A stretch of 64,000 bases of DNA, from contig OY754465.1 of NCBI GenBank assembly GCA_963575645.1, positions 57,869,901 through 57,933,900 on the forward strand. The letters are read 5' to 3'. Shown here piece after piece: positions 1 to 9,398 of the stretch. Both the position numbers and the translations under genes were made by a program. The notes below the pieces were generated by a model, which was not told where the DNA came from, searched no databases, and worked only from the letters and a program-made list of their open reading frames with translations. This stretch comes from Xanthostigma xanthostigma (Eukaryota > Arthropoda > Insecta > Raphidioptera > Raphidiidae). How positions within the stretch are numbered: position 1 is the first letter of the stretch; every line of letters begins with the position of its first letter.

Positions 1-2562
1 CGGCGGGCCGTATCGACACCAGAGATCTTCCAGAACCTTGATGGTGGCTTCCGAAGTTCCTCTAGTGAGTGGAAAAATCTCTACCCACTTGCTGTAGGCG
101 TCTACAAGTACCAAAATAAAACGATTGCGGTTGGACATGGTGAGTGGACCAACATGGTCAATATAAACCTTGTCCCAGATGGCGAGAGGTACATCAGCCT
201 GCATTGGTGCGCCGCGAGGTAGGTTTGACGCCTTGCATTTCTGACAAAGTTCACAGGAACGAACGTACTCCTTGACATCTTGATATAGACCAGGCCACCA
301 GAATCGTCTTGCTACGTCTCTATAAGTTTTCGTTATGCCGGGATGTGCGCTAAAATTAATATCGTGAAAATAAAAGAGAATCATTTTTCTTATCGTTGGC
401 GGTACCATGATACGACACAGCCTATTTCTACCGACACGTCGAATCAAAACTCCGTCCTTCACATCAAAGTTTTCTACATTCTCTCCAGCTTGAAGACGCT
501 GACGAATGCCTTGACAGAATGGATCGGACGCTTGATGATCTTTTATCGATATAAAAGATTGTGGTACGTTGGTTAACACGTTGAGTGAGTTGTTAGGTTG
601 ATTAAATTTTACATTGTCATAATCGGGAATATTTTCGGAGTCATCTTCAGTCTCAGCAAACAGACGAGACAAGCCATCAGCTACGTTATTGACGCTTCCA
701 GGTATGTGTGCAATTTCAAAATCAAATCTTGAGACTTCAAGAAGCCAACGACCAACGACGTTAAGTTGACTTTTATGACTGGCCAACCAAGATAAAGCGC
801 CGTTGTCGGTTTGAAGTAAGAACTTGCGGCCCAATAAATAATCTTGAAATTTCCTCAAGCCGAACACCATTGCAAGACACTCTCGTTGATATGTAGTGTA
901 GCGAGTTTCAGACGGTAAAAGTTTGCGACTTGCATACTGAATTGCATGCAGACCGTCGGGATGTTCTTGCAGGAGAACGGCGCCGATTGCGATGTTGCTA
1001 GCGTCAGTTCGCAGAATGAATTTTGTCTCAAAATCTGGATACTTGAGAACTGGAGCGGTGGTTAATTTGTCTTTTAACTTGTTGAAAGCCTCGTGCTGAT
1101 CTTGATCGAATTTGAATTTAACGCCTTTTTTCTTTAAATTATTCAATGGAGCAGCGATGGCGGCGTAATCAGGTATGAATTTCGCAAAGAAGCCGGTCAT
1201 ACCCAAGAAAGATCTAAGCTGTTTTAAATTACGTGGTGGATCGATTTGCTGAATAGCTTGAATCTTTTCAGGATCCACATGTATGCCGTGTTGACTGATA
1301 ATGTGGCCCAAGAAACGAAGTCGAGCCATGGCAAATTGTGATTTCTTTGGATTGACCGTCAATCCTGCTCTTCTTAGCCTGCGCAATACGATTGAGAGAT
1401 GTTTAACGTGTTCTTCAAAATTGGCGCTATGAATTAGAATGTCGTCAAAGTACGGTACGACAAACTTGTAACGCAAGTCACCAAACATGTTGACGATGAC
1501 TCTGTTCAACGCACTTGGAGAAATAGCCAACCCAAACGGACAGTGCGTAAATCTGAATTGGCCGTGCGGAGTGACAAAGGCTGTTACGTCACGTGACTTC
1601 TCTGTTAGTGGTATCTGATAGAATGCGCTGGTTAAATCTAAAGACGTGAATATTGTTGATCCACTTAGCGTCATGAACATGTCTTCCATTCGAGGTGTTG
1701 GAAAGGCGTCAAAGATAACCTTTTTATTTAGAAGCCTGTAGTCTACACATAGCCGGTGAGAACCATCCTTCTTGCTTATAAGAAAAGCTGGAGACGCATA
1801 CGGTGAGTTACATCGTTCAACAACACCCCTGACGGTAAGTTTTTCAATATGTTCTTGCATAGTGATGGCCTTTTCAGGAGTTAGCGGATACGGCGCTCTT
1901 CGAACAGGTATGTTGTCTTTAAGTCGTATACTCATATTAAACTCATCAGTGTGGCCAATCTCTTCTGTAAGAACATCATTAAATTGTTCTTTTATTTCTT
2001 TCAGGTGTTGCTGTTGATCCGGAGTAAGCTGAAGAGGACATTCAACTAAAAGCGTCAGGCGATGAGCATCTTGAACAGGAGGAAAATAAAAAGGAACTTT
2101 AACTTGAGGAGCGGAGAAGCATAAAGAAGATTCGTTGAAATCAATGATTGCGTTCATATGATGTAAGGAGGAATTTCCAATAATCATAGGAACAGACAGG
2201 TTAGGAACTACAAGAAATTGAATTTTCCAAGTTAGCGAAGAAATCTTGATTATAACAGTGACTGCTTTTCTTATAGGAACCGTGTGTCCATTTGCCAAAG
2301 TTGCCAATGAAAATATTTTTGAAATTTGAATTTTCTTTGCTTTCTGAATTTGTCGAAATACAGAACCATCGATATAATTTGCAGTGGCGCCGGTGTCCAG
2401 AAGACATTCAAATTTTAAATCATCTATGGAGACTGATATGAACGGTAACGACTTATTAGGTATATTCTTGGTATGATTTTGCTTGGTTATCAGAAAATAC
2501 GGACGATCTTCAGGAGGAAACACCAATTTGTTCCTCCCTAAGCTTTCCAGTTTTTTGAATTC
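1..2562 (-). CDS. pol: Pol polyprotein (protease-RT-RNase H-integrase), 3' end off window
   Basis: The frame is open from codon 2562-2560 to the window edge (854 codons, no stop). It has no usable start of its own and is expressed by -1 frameshifting from gag. Numbering from 2562: the aspartic protease motif LDTGA is at about residues 55-59. In reverse transcriptase, the first catalytic Asp in TSLDLTSAF is near 309 and the YFDD catalytic box is at 371-374. RNase H acidic residues are in RTDAS (520), TDNGAL (586) and VADGLSR (629). The integrase HHCC zinc site is H733, H740, C770, C773 (H-x6-H-x29-C-x2-C), and the first integrase catalytic Asp is in IDHVGPL (802). The other two DDE residues lie outside the window. 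The protein would mature Gag-Pol, copy the RNA to DNA and integrate it. All visible key residues are present. Confidence 0.95.
2513..2556 (-). promoter_or_regulatory. gag-pol -1 ribosomal frameshift signal (A AAA AAC plus hairpin)
   Basis: In the gag frame (TCA AAA AAC TGG AAA GCT TAG) positions 2556-2550 read A AAA AAC, a canonical X XXY YYZ slippery heptamer. Slipping back one base enters the pol frame, which opens at 2562 just after a TAA in that frame. Twelve bases downstream is a perfect 7-bp stem (2537-2531 pairs with 2519-2513, GGAGGAA/TTCCTCC) with an 11-nt loop. The spacer is longer than the usual 5-9 nt, so a larger pseudoknot may be involved. The heptamer and the frame relationship are seen directly; function is inferred from retroviral and retrotransposon precedent. 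Confidence 0.88.
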
Positions 2563-3359
2563 TTAAGGTTTGTATTTTCAGATGTACGGTTCGACTCAGG
2601 TTTAGGTATTGCAGACTGTGCAGATGTTTCTTCGCGCAGCTTAGCCTCTTGTAAACGACTTTCAAAATCTTCAAGTCGACGTGCTATTTTTTTGAGATCT
2701 TCAATGGAATCTGGCATGGGCGAATCTTTTAAATTTAATAATGTATTATAATTAACGTTTGACCATATTTGTAGTACCAAATCTTCTTTAGCCATATTCA
2801 CAGCGAGAGCTTTCGTTTTTGACATAATATCTTTAATGAAGTTTTTGAATGATTCATCTTGTTTTTGTGATCTGCGAACAAGTTGATTTATCAATTGATT
2901 CTTCATGACGGGCGAGATAAATTCGTTTAAAAGTGACGTCTTCAGTGCGTTCCAGGACTCGAAACGAAGGACTGCAGCTGCCCACCAAGTTCTTAAGTCA
3001 CCTTGTACTTTATTTAGTAAAGATCGCAGCAGTGTAGAATCTCTTGCTAGTTGAAGATCAACGACGGATTGTATCTCTTCAATAAAATAAATCAATTGCC
3101 GGGGATCGTCGCCGGAACAGTATGGAATATTTGAAGTCATTTCTTTGGAATCAATCTTGAATTCGCAGATGGATGGAAAAATCTTAGTCGATAATTCGGC
3201 AGTAGTCTGATTTAGTTGTTCAACTCTATCCATCAATGTCGCAGTCATTTGCATATGGGTAGCTGTTGCTCGAATCAACGGAGACGGTTGATCTTGACCC
3301 AATATTGGAGATGTAGGTTCCAGTGTGGCATTGACCTTAGCGTTTGATGACTCAGCCAT
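2538..3359 (-). CDS. gag: Gag capsid protein
   Basis: An intact 273-codon frame with its ATG at 3359 and TAG at 2540-2538. The central part (about residues 70-210) has the helical, tryptophan-bearing pattern of the Retrotrans_gag capsid family, including a GDLRTWW..L..W..LK stretch near residues 120-145. The C-terminus is basic, polar and rich in E/R/S/N. There is no CCHC zinc knuckle, so RNA binding would have to rely on the basic tail. The start is the first ATG after the leader and directly follows the PBS-leader segment. Gag assembles the cytoplasmic particle and, when ribosomes slip at 2556-2550, becomes the N-terminal part of Gag-Pol. Confidence 0.9.
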   Translation of the reverse strand: MAESSNAKVNATLEPTSPILGQDQPSPLIRATATHMQMTATLMDRVEQLNQTTAELSTKIFPSICEFKIDSKEMTSNIPYCSGDDPRQLIYFIEEIQSVVDLQLARDSTLLRSLLNKVQGDLRTWWAAAVLRFESWNALKTSLLNEFISPVMKNQLINQLVRRSQKQDESFKNFIKDIMSKTKALAVNMAKEDLVLQIWSNVNYNTLLNLKDSPMPDSIEDLKKIARRLEDFESRLQEAKLREETSAQSAIPKPESNRTSENTNLKNSKNWKA

Positions 3360-3495
3360 TTTTCAGATATATATATAATAAATCAGATAAAAAAAATATG
3401 TAAATTTTTCTTATTAAATACACAAAAAAGAATTAAAAGTATTAAGGGTAACTGTAAAAAAAATAGTTATACAACGGGTTACTTGATTAACTAAA

Positions 3496-3506
3496 CTCTG
3501 CTACCA
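3496..3506 (-). promoter_or_regulatory. Primer binding site for initiator tRNA-Met
   Basis: The minus strand reads TGGTAGCAGAG, the exact complement of the 3' end of metazoan initiator tRNA-Met (..CTCTGCTACCA). It lies 4 nt from the LTR boundary at 3511, where reverse transcription would be primed. The 136-nt leader between this site and gag (3360-3495) is AT-rich and holds no other recognised signal. Confidence 0.85.
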
Positions 3507-3510
3507 TTTA

Positions 3511-4276
3511 TGTAACACACCTCTTAACGCGCATCAGCCGATGGTAAAATGCAGTGGAAGCGTAAAACTAAGTTTAAAAAATTATAGCAGGACGCGAAAA
3601 AAAGGTATGCACAAATAAAAGGTTAATCAAGCCAAAGACAAAAATGCAGGTAAGTCAATAAAAAGAAATAAAAATAAGATTAAACTCAAAAGGAATTTAT
3701 TATGACTGAAGGTCACGAGCAAAAAAAAAGATTAAGTTTTACAGTACCCAAAATACAATATAACAAGAATTTACTATTTTAAAACATGCATGTAAAGAAA
3801 AAAAACAATTTTTACAAAAAAATATTAACAATGATAAAAAAAATGTATTAACAAAATTAAAATAATATAATAAAACACATTACCCGAAAATAAAAAATGA
3901 ATAAAAGAACAACGAAACAGATTAAAAAAAAATATATATTTTCAACAAAGATGTTGGTGGAAGGAGATTCCACCGATCTTGTTGCTTGCTAAATATCCGG
4001 ACGCCAACTGTCTTTTGAAAAAAAAGGCTCTCTCTATTAAAATAATTTTTGCAGGTAGGGTGGACGTAACAGATTAAAAACGAAGGTGAAAAACGAAATA
4101 AAATAATTATGTAAGTTAAAATTGTTAGAGTTAAAACTGATTTAAAAAAGGGGTGTAAAAATAGTTGCCTACTTAAAGGCGAATAAAAAAAAATAAAAAT
4201 TAAAAATTATGCATAAAAATTAAAAATAACAATGAAAACAGAATGACAAAATTAAAAAAAAAGGCATTATGTTACA
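3511..4276 (-). repeat. 5' long terminal repeat of the Ty3/gypsy element
   Basis: A 766-bp segment with perfect 7-bp inverted ends, TGTAACA at 3511-3517 and TGTTACA at 4270-4276, starting 4 nt from the primer site. It is very A-rich on the plus strand, so promoter and polyadenylation motifs cannot be placed with confidence. The outer boundary rests on the inverted ends alone because the second LTR is outside the window. Confidence 0.75.
3551..3563 (-). promoter_or_regulatory. Candidate second tRNA contact: complement to initiator tRNA-Met D arm
   Basis: The plus strand here reads GCAGTGGAAGCGT, identical over 13 nt to the D-arm segment of metazoan initiator tRNA-Met, so the element RNA is complementary to it. 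It lies about 40 nt inside the LTR (U5 side) from the primer site for the same tRNA. Yeast Ty1 and Ty3 use D- and T-arm contacts outside the main primer site; applying this here is inference. Confidence 0.55.
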
Positions 4277-4535
4277 AATTAACTTTGGAAGATTAACAGA
4301 TATATATTTGAAATAAAAATGTAATATCATTTAACTTAAATATGTCAAATAAAAGCAACAAAAATATGTAAACTCTCTTTTGTTACTTTCGTAAGAAAGG
4401 GAAAAAATCACGGTGGTTGGCATGCAAAATGTGTTTTCTGCTGTGATTCTGACATCTCGCGAGTTAAAGAGGGCATGGGGTGAGGAGGGAGAAAATGTAA
4501 TACATATAGATATATACATTCTGTACCCAAAAATA
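4277..4535. other. AT-rich flank, nothing recognised
   Basis: Host or older repeat sequence between the LTR edge and the next MITE. No element end, RNA gene or credible reading frame is seen. Confidence 0.5.
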
Positions 4536-4539
4536 TTAA

Positions 4540-4984
4540 AGCCGCTGCACACGAGGCTGGATTTGCCGCTAGATTCCTTGCCAGATTTCACTACTATTTT
4601 TCTAGCGCTGGTTTTCTCGATTGCTTTTATGTGCTCGCTTCACACGAGACGTCTTTTCAAGCTCGTTTTGTGAATAGATCCGGTGCGCGCGCAGTGACAG
4701 TTCAAATATAAACACAGAGCAAAATGTGTCCGTCGTCTGACTCTGAGCAGAATGACGCCATGTTTGTGGTCATTTGTTCAAGTCTCCCAGGTGAAAAGAT
4801 TGCTGCTTCCTGATTGGTTCTTGCTCAGAGCAAGCAGAGGACATAGCAAGAAAAATAGCTTTTGTTCTAATTTTAAAATTGTGAGCTGGCAGGCGAGCTT
4901 GCAGTGATGTCATTTGCAGTCTCGTACCCAGCCTGCCGGCCAGCAGAAGTCCAAGCAGTGTTTCCAGCCTCGTGTGAAGCGGCC
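4540..4984. mobile_element. TTAA-flanked TIR MITE, copy A
   Basis: A 445-bp unit with inverted ends AGCCGCTGCACACGAGGCTG and the complement of GGCCGCTTCACACGAGGCTGG. The flanks are TTAA (4536-4539) and TTTA (4985-4988), fitting a TTAA target duplication with one mutation. The family recurs at 26561 (part), 34671, 36382 and 54538 (part). It has no coding capacity. TTAA targets occur in piggyBac and Kolobok families; the ends are not piggyBac-like, so class is left open. Confidence 0.8.
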
Positions 4985-5066
4985 TTTATATAATGTATGG
5001 CGAGAAAAAATATAGGGACTTTAAAAATAACTTTTATATTTTATACATCTTTATTTAAGTATAAAA

Positions 5067-5667
5067 CTAGCGGTCCCGCCCGGTTACACTCGGGTGTAAA
5101 AGAACGAATGAGGAAGGGAGGAACATGAGTATACACATTCATCTTAGTTTACCGAGATGAATGTTGTGTCCAAATTTCATGATGATCGGAGTTACCGTTC
5201 AAACGTTTTTGTCGATAAAAAGCAGTATTTATATACTTTTTTTAACTAATAATTTTTTTTAATTAATTAAATAAAATTAAAATAAATTTAAATGTAAGCC
5301 TTAGAAGAAAGCAATGTAGAAAATAAAAAAAGAAATATAAAAATATATTCGCCCAACGTAGGGCTCGAACCCACGACCCTGGTTTGACAGTCGTGTGCTC
5401 TACCGATTGAGCTAGCCGTCGTTAATGTGTATTTAGTTAGTGCATTTCACCTGAATAGAAGCTTATTTTTGAGATACATTTTGCAACATTTTTCATTAAT
5501 GCTCCGCTCCTAATGGTCGTAGCGTGATATTATATAGCCTATAGCCTTCCTAGATAAATGGGCTATCCAACAAAAAAAAATTTTTCAATTTGAATCAGTA
5601 GTTCCTGAGATTAGCGCGTTCAAACAAACAAACAAACTCTTCAGCTTTATATATTAGTACCTATAGA
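5067..5667 (-). mobile_element. Non-autonomous Helitron with embedded tRNA-Lys-like sequence, copy H1
   Basis: On the minus strand it starts TC (5667) with TCTATAGGTACTAATATA and ends with a CCGGG-type hairpin, then GGGACCGCTAG, followed by T (5066 as A on plus). TC..CTRR ends with no TIR or target duplication are the Helitron signature. The same architecture is seen at 19782 and 30029. A tRNA-Lys-like stretch lies in the middle. Confidence 0.75.
5350..5421 (-). pseudogene. tRNA-Lys-derived sequence inside Helitron H1
   Basis: The minus strand matches tRNA-Lys across the A box (TAGCTCAATCGGTAGAG), the T arm and B box (GGGTTCGAGCCC) and the 3' acceptor strand (TTGGGCG). The anticodon loop is CTGTCAA (GTC instead of CTT) and the anticodon stem is not paired. 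It is not a working tRNA; it could still supply a Pol III promoter. Confidence 0.75.
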
Positions 5668-5933
5668 TTCCGGTGTGCGTGTTATCGTAATTCTTCTCCT
5701 TCTAAACGGCTTGACCGATTTTGATGAAATTTTTTTTCTACTTATGGGGTCAGCTGGATGTTTCTTAGCTATAGTTGGACCCGACAGCGCTGTTGTCGAG
5801 ATATATAGTTTTTTTTTTATTTTCTGATTTTTTTTTATATTTGTTTTGGATTTCTCACATAAAAAACATATAATCCCACATTTTCAGCCTCCCAGCTCCT
5901 CAATATTATTTATTTTAATAATTTGTTAATGTC
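5668..5933. repeat. Helitron-type 5' fragment
   Basis: Contains the wording ACCGATTTTGATGAAAT after a cysteine/pyrimidine-rich stretch, as in the 5' parts of the Helitron-like copies at 51949 and 35641. No 3' end is identifiable. Confidence 0.4.
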
Positions 5934-5960
5934 GTGGGTAGCTTATTAGGGATCTTAGGA

Positions 5961-6014
5961 GAGTGTGGTGTAATGGTTAGTGAGCTGGCCTTGGCAATCG
6001 TGGTTTCGAATCTG
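5961..6014 (+). repeat. tRNA-like SINE head (degenerate)
   Basis: Reads TGGTGTAATGGTTAGTGAGC (A-box-like), then about 25 nt later GGTTTCGAATCTG (B-box-like). The spacing fits a tRNA-derived Pol III promoter. The tail is not defined. Confidence 0.4.
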
Positions 6015-6335
6015 ACCTTTGTTTATAGATATTTTGTGATGTCATTTTTTTACACACGCCGTATACAATATATGAATGTATACTATGAATATACTCACTT
6101 TCAAAGAAAAACATGTCAATTTTAACGAGCACTTAAAATTCTTGCACGTAATAACATCTTGCACTGCTGTCAACAATTCTTCTGCTTGGCTGCTATCTCA
6201 CTGCTTTCCCCTTATCTTTCTTTTTCTTTTTTTTCAATCTTATTTCTCATCTTTCTACAACCACAATCTTTGTAACGAATCTACTCGCATTTACCTTTGC
6301 ATACCGGGAGTTTTGTGACATTTATTAAGGGGTAA
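6015..6335. other. No gene or element recognised
   Basis: AT- and pyrimidine-rich sequence. Short reading frames are present but low-complexity, and nothing is recognised. Confidence 0.4.
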
Positions 6336-6339
6336 TGCG

Positions 6340-6565
6340 CGTTTTGATCCCCCGACAAAATATTCTTCGACATAATATCCCCCGACAAAATATCATCTTG
6401 ACTAAATATCGTACGGGCAAAATATCCCCCGACATAAAAACAATTACGGGGTCGGTCGATGCGATGGCGTTTTTTTTGCGCAGTGAAAAGGAGAAGACGT
6501 TTGGGGAGAGTTCTTTAAAAACAATTACGGGGTCGTGTCGATGCGATGGCGTTTTTTTTTGCGCT
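6340..6565 (+). repeat. Short tandem and direct repeats (CCCCGACAAAATAT unit; 45-bp duplicate)
   Basis: Four to five copies of a 14-20 bp unit like CCCCGACAAAATAT are followed by two copies, about 83 bp apart (6435 and 6518), of a 45-bp block beginning AAAAACAATTACGGGGTCG. Confidence 0.75.
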
Positions 6566-6578
6566 TTTTTTGCGTTTA

Positions 6579-6776
6579 TATAAAAATTAATTAATAATTA
6601 GATTGTTATAAAATAAAAAATGAAAAATGAATGAGTTTTTGCAAAATCGAAATATTATTATCAAAATTATAAAAACTTATCATTTATAATTTTGATATTA
6701 ATATTTTGATTTTGCAAAAACTCATTCATTTTTAATTTTTTATTTTATAACAATCAAATTATTAATTAATTTTATA
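6579..6776. repeat. AT-rich foldback (inverted repeat)
   Basis: Arms of about 90 bp around a centre near 6677 (ACTTATC). Both carry the block ATGAATGAGTTTTTGCAAAA or its complement. Likely a foldback MITE; ends are not defined. Confidence 0.75.
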
Positions 6777-7009
6777 TATATATTTTTTTTAAATCTTTGA
6801 AAAATACGGTGAGGAGTTTTGGAATAACTTATACATATTGAATGTGTGGGGAAGACCAATTCCAAAAATATCAAAAATATGTTAAAACACTTTCATTTAT
6901 GAGCAGCTTTCGTAAAATGCATCTTCAGATTAAATCTGTAAAGTTTTGAAGAATAATAATCAAATTTAAGTTATATTTGATAGTGAAATTGTTTTATATA
7001 AGTATAAAT

Positions 7010-7211
7010 GAGAAAAAAAATATTTTAATTCTGAAAACATTTATGAAAAATTGAATTTTACTAATTTTTAAATTGAAATATGTGATTACTCTGAACATTA
7101 CTATCAGCAGGTTGATAGTGATGTTAAAATTAGTCACATATTTCAATTTAAAAATTAGTAAAATTCAATTTTCAAAAATGTTTCCAAAATTAAAATCATT
7201 TTTTTTCTCAA
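7010..7211. repeat. AT-rich foldback (inverted repeat)
   Basis: Arms of about 90 bp pair around a centre near 7110 (CTATCAGCAGGTTGATAG), with a few mismatches. No coding content. Confidence 0.75.
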
Positions 7212-7615
7212 TACTTTTGCAATATATTGTCTGAAAAATTGGTCGATAATTTTATTTATAAATTTAATAAGATTAGCAAGTAAGTATATTTCTATATAAA
7301 TTCCATTTCATTTCTGAGAAGGAAAATAAAGAAAATGATAACATACCTGAGAAAATGTTATATAAAATAGGAATAATAAATGTCATATGTATTATTAAAT
7401 ATCTTTGAATAATAAAATACGCTATGGCGAACGAATGATGTTACAAGGACATATTATTAAACTTGTGAAAGATTTATGGCTCACGTGATTTTATACATCA
7501 CTTGTTACAACGTAATCGATACCAGATAATGTGACGAGTGCGCCATAAATAATTAATTGCGGAAAAAATAAACTACGTACTTGTCTTTTCATTGTATTCA
7601 GGGACGTATGGGCCC
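7212..7615. other. Penelope-like tail fragment, then unassigned sequence
   Basis: Positions about 7221-7260 match the block TTGTCTGAAAAATTGGTCGA that flanks the foldbacks at 8140, 32704 and 38714. The rest is AT-rich with nothing recognised. Confidence 0.4.
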
Positions 7616-7822
7616 CAGGGCCGTACCGACAATGGGTCAAGCGGGGCGATGCCTCGGGGCCCCCGAGGAAAAGGGGCCCCATCACGAATATAAATCAAAC
7701 AAGCACAATCTTATGTTATAGTTTTGAATATAATAATAATGGCCTTTTTTAAGCACTTTTTAAATTCCTACTAGGGGGCCCCAATATTACTTCTTGACCC
7801 CGAGGTTCCATTTACGGCCCTG
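7616..7822. mobile_element. Short hAT-like MITE
   Basis: Inverted ends CAGGGCCGTA at 7616 and TTTACGGCCCTG at 7822 with GC-rich subterminal blocks (GGGGCCCC). The flanking 8-mers ATGGGCCC and ATTGGACC agree at 6 of 8 positions, consistent with a decayed hAT target duplication. Length 207 bp. Confidence 0.6.
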
Positions 7823-7868
7823 ATTGGACCACAGGGATTTTGGGAGTTTTCCCGGTAGGCCAGGAAAT

Positions 7869-8215
7869 TATAATTTAATTAATTATCGTTTCAATCCGGA
7901 TTTGGATCTTCTTCAGAATTGAGCTAAAAAATATAAAAAACAATTAGTAATTAGTTTATAAAAAAATTCCAGTTGAGTTCTTTCAATATCGAAATATTAA
8001 CGAAAAAATAATAACAAACATTTTTTCGTAAGTGTAGTCATGGATATAGGTACCTGAAATTTTTTAGCTTAATCCTCAAAAAGGTTCAAATCCGGATCGA
8101 AACATTAATTAATTGAATTATAATTATATAATTTGTTAATAATATATATTGTCTGAATAATTGGTCGATTATTTTATTTATTGATGAGTAATCAGACGTT
8201 AATCAAAGATATGTA
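7869..8215. mobile_element. Penelope-like foldback fragment
   Basis: Inverted arms 7869-7930 and about 8055-8120 both contain the block around GGATC..CTTCTTCAG. The right side continues into the family tail TTGTCTGAATAATTGGTCGA and AATCAGACGTTAATCAAAG, as at 32704 and 38714. Assignment to Penelope-like elements rests on the hammerhead-like core and is inference. Confidence 0.55.
7888..7916 (-). ncRNA. Hammerhead-like ribozyme core
   Basis: The minus strand reads CTGAAGA, then a stem GATCC/GGATT closing a 6-nt loop, then GAAAC. This fits the CUGANGA, stem II, GAAA core. The partner strand for stem I is not obvious, so activity is uncertain. Confidence 0.45.
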
Positions 8216-8957
8216 TATTTGTAATATTTTTGATAGTACACTTCAGTGATACGAACGGCAACGCCTACTAAGCTGCCTCTTTTGCTCGTGTGGATTTAAA
8301 CGACAGCAATATTACTATTGGATTAGTAAAATCAAATTACTTAACCCAACAGTTGCAACCGCTATACGGGCAAGAAATACAGCTATTTTATAGTGAGTCG
8401 TGCAAAAATACGTTGTAGTTATAGTTAAACGAGAAATAAGTTTAACTGTAGCTTAGAATTCTATTACACTCTACATAATGTACTGTGCAACCCGTGGGTA
8501 GCAAGTTCATTTAGCATATTATTATATAGTTATATATTTCTTTTGCTAGTTATTTTATATGATTATATTCAGTTTATTTCCAAGTACTAGTCGTTTGTGC
8601 AAATTAAAGCTTATTTTTTGCTGAGCTTGCAAAAAGAAAGCGTTGTTGAACTTTCATTTTTTTTTTAGTTTGTGCTTTGAAGTTCTTTATCTTGATTATT
8701 ATATTATAATATTAATATGTTTTTCTCTAGTTGCAACAATAAACCGTTTTTTCTATTGTCATTTAATTAATTTGATTATTTTTTACACTAATGATTCTTA
8801 TTTTTAACATCCGATACAAAACAGAGGTGTTATAAAACTAAAGCTTTTGTCTGTCTTTGGATTTAAATCTTGTGTACAAATCTCGGCCACTATTTTAGGT
8901 TAAAATTTCTAGTTTGAACTTAAATATTCAGTTTTTGATTATTTAGGTTATCAAAAT
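8216..8957. other. No gene or element recognised
   Basis: AT-rich sequence. No repeated block, RNA gene or credible reading frame noticed. Confidence 0.4.
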
Positions 8958-8959
8958 AA

Positions 8960-9398
8960 TAGTCGAACTTGGATAAGCAAAAGTTCAAGGGAGGTTTTTT
9001 ACTAAGTTTCTAGCCTATAGAGGTACAGGGGTGGCCTTTCTCACTTATAGAGGTTTATAAAAATACAGCAAATATGCAGTGATAATTAATATGTATGTAT
9101 ATTATTCGACATAGTTGCTAAAAAAAGAAAACAAAAAAAAAACAATGATACAAAAACAATGTTAGTTAGTTCAGCTATTTATGACTCATTCTTAAATTTC
9201 GTGGAACTATTAATACGTTCGACTATCGCTTATCGAGGTACAGGCAAGTAGTAGTCTCACTTATAGAGGTCCATCTTTCTCTTATAGAAGTTTCTCTTGC
9301 TCACATATATTAGAGGGTTACAAAGACGCTACCTGCCAATTACTCTCACTTAGAGAGTTTTCTCGCTTACCCAGTTCTCAGTCACTCAGGTTTGACTG
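8960..9398. mobile_element. Pogo/Tigger-like MITE, copy 1
   Basis: A 439-bp unit with inverted ends TAGTCGAACTTGGATAAGC and the complement CAGTCAAACCTGAGTGAC, followed on the right by TA. Internally it carries many copies of the motif CTCACTTATAGAGGT, which also fill the related copies at 10228 and 42161. It is non-coding. TA target and CAGT ends suit the pogo branch of Tc1/mariner. Confidence 0.7.

Larger units (their letters stand above)
1..4276 (-). mobile_element. Ty3/gypsy LTR retrotransposon, truncated by window edge
   Basis: On the minus strand the order is LTR (4276-3511), initiator-tRNA primer site, short leader, gag, then pol in the order protease, reverse transcriptase, RNase H, integrase. 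The domain order (integrase after RNase H) is that of Ty3/gypsy rather than copia. Both gag and the visible 854 codons of pol are free of stops. The integrase core, any further ORF (for example env) and the 3' LTR lie left of the window. The right LTR boundary is bracketed by TGTAACA at 3511 and TGTTACA at 4276. The target duplication cannot be checked because the other end is missing. An intact gag-pol suggests recent insertion; that is inference. Confidence 0.93.

Noticed and set aside
343-2407. Plus- and minus-strand reading frames overlapping pol (343-576, 1772-2017, 2201-2407)
   Set aside because: They are shadows of the intact minus-strand pol frame, which carries all the catalytic motifs.
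1-4276. Endogenous retrovirus with env
   Set aside because: No env is visible; the part that could hold it lies outside the window, so the element is called a retrotransposon only.
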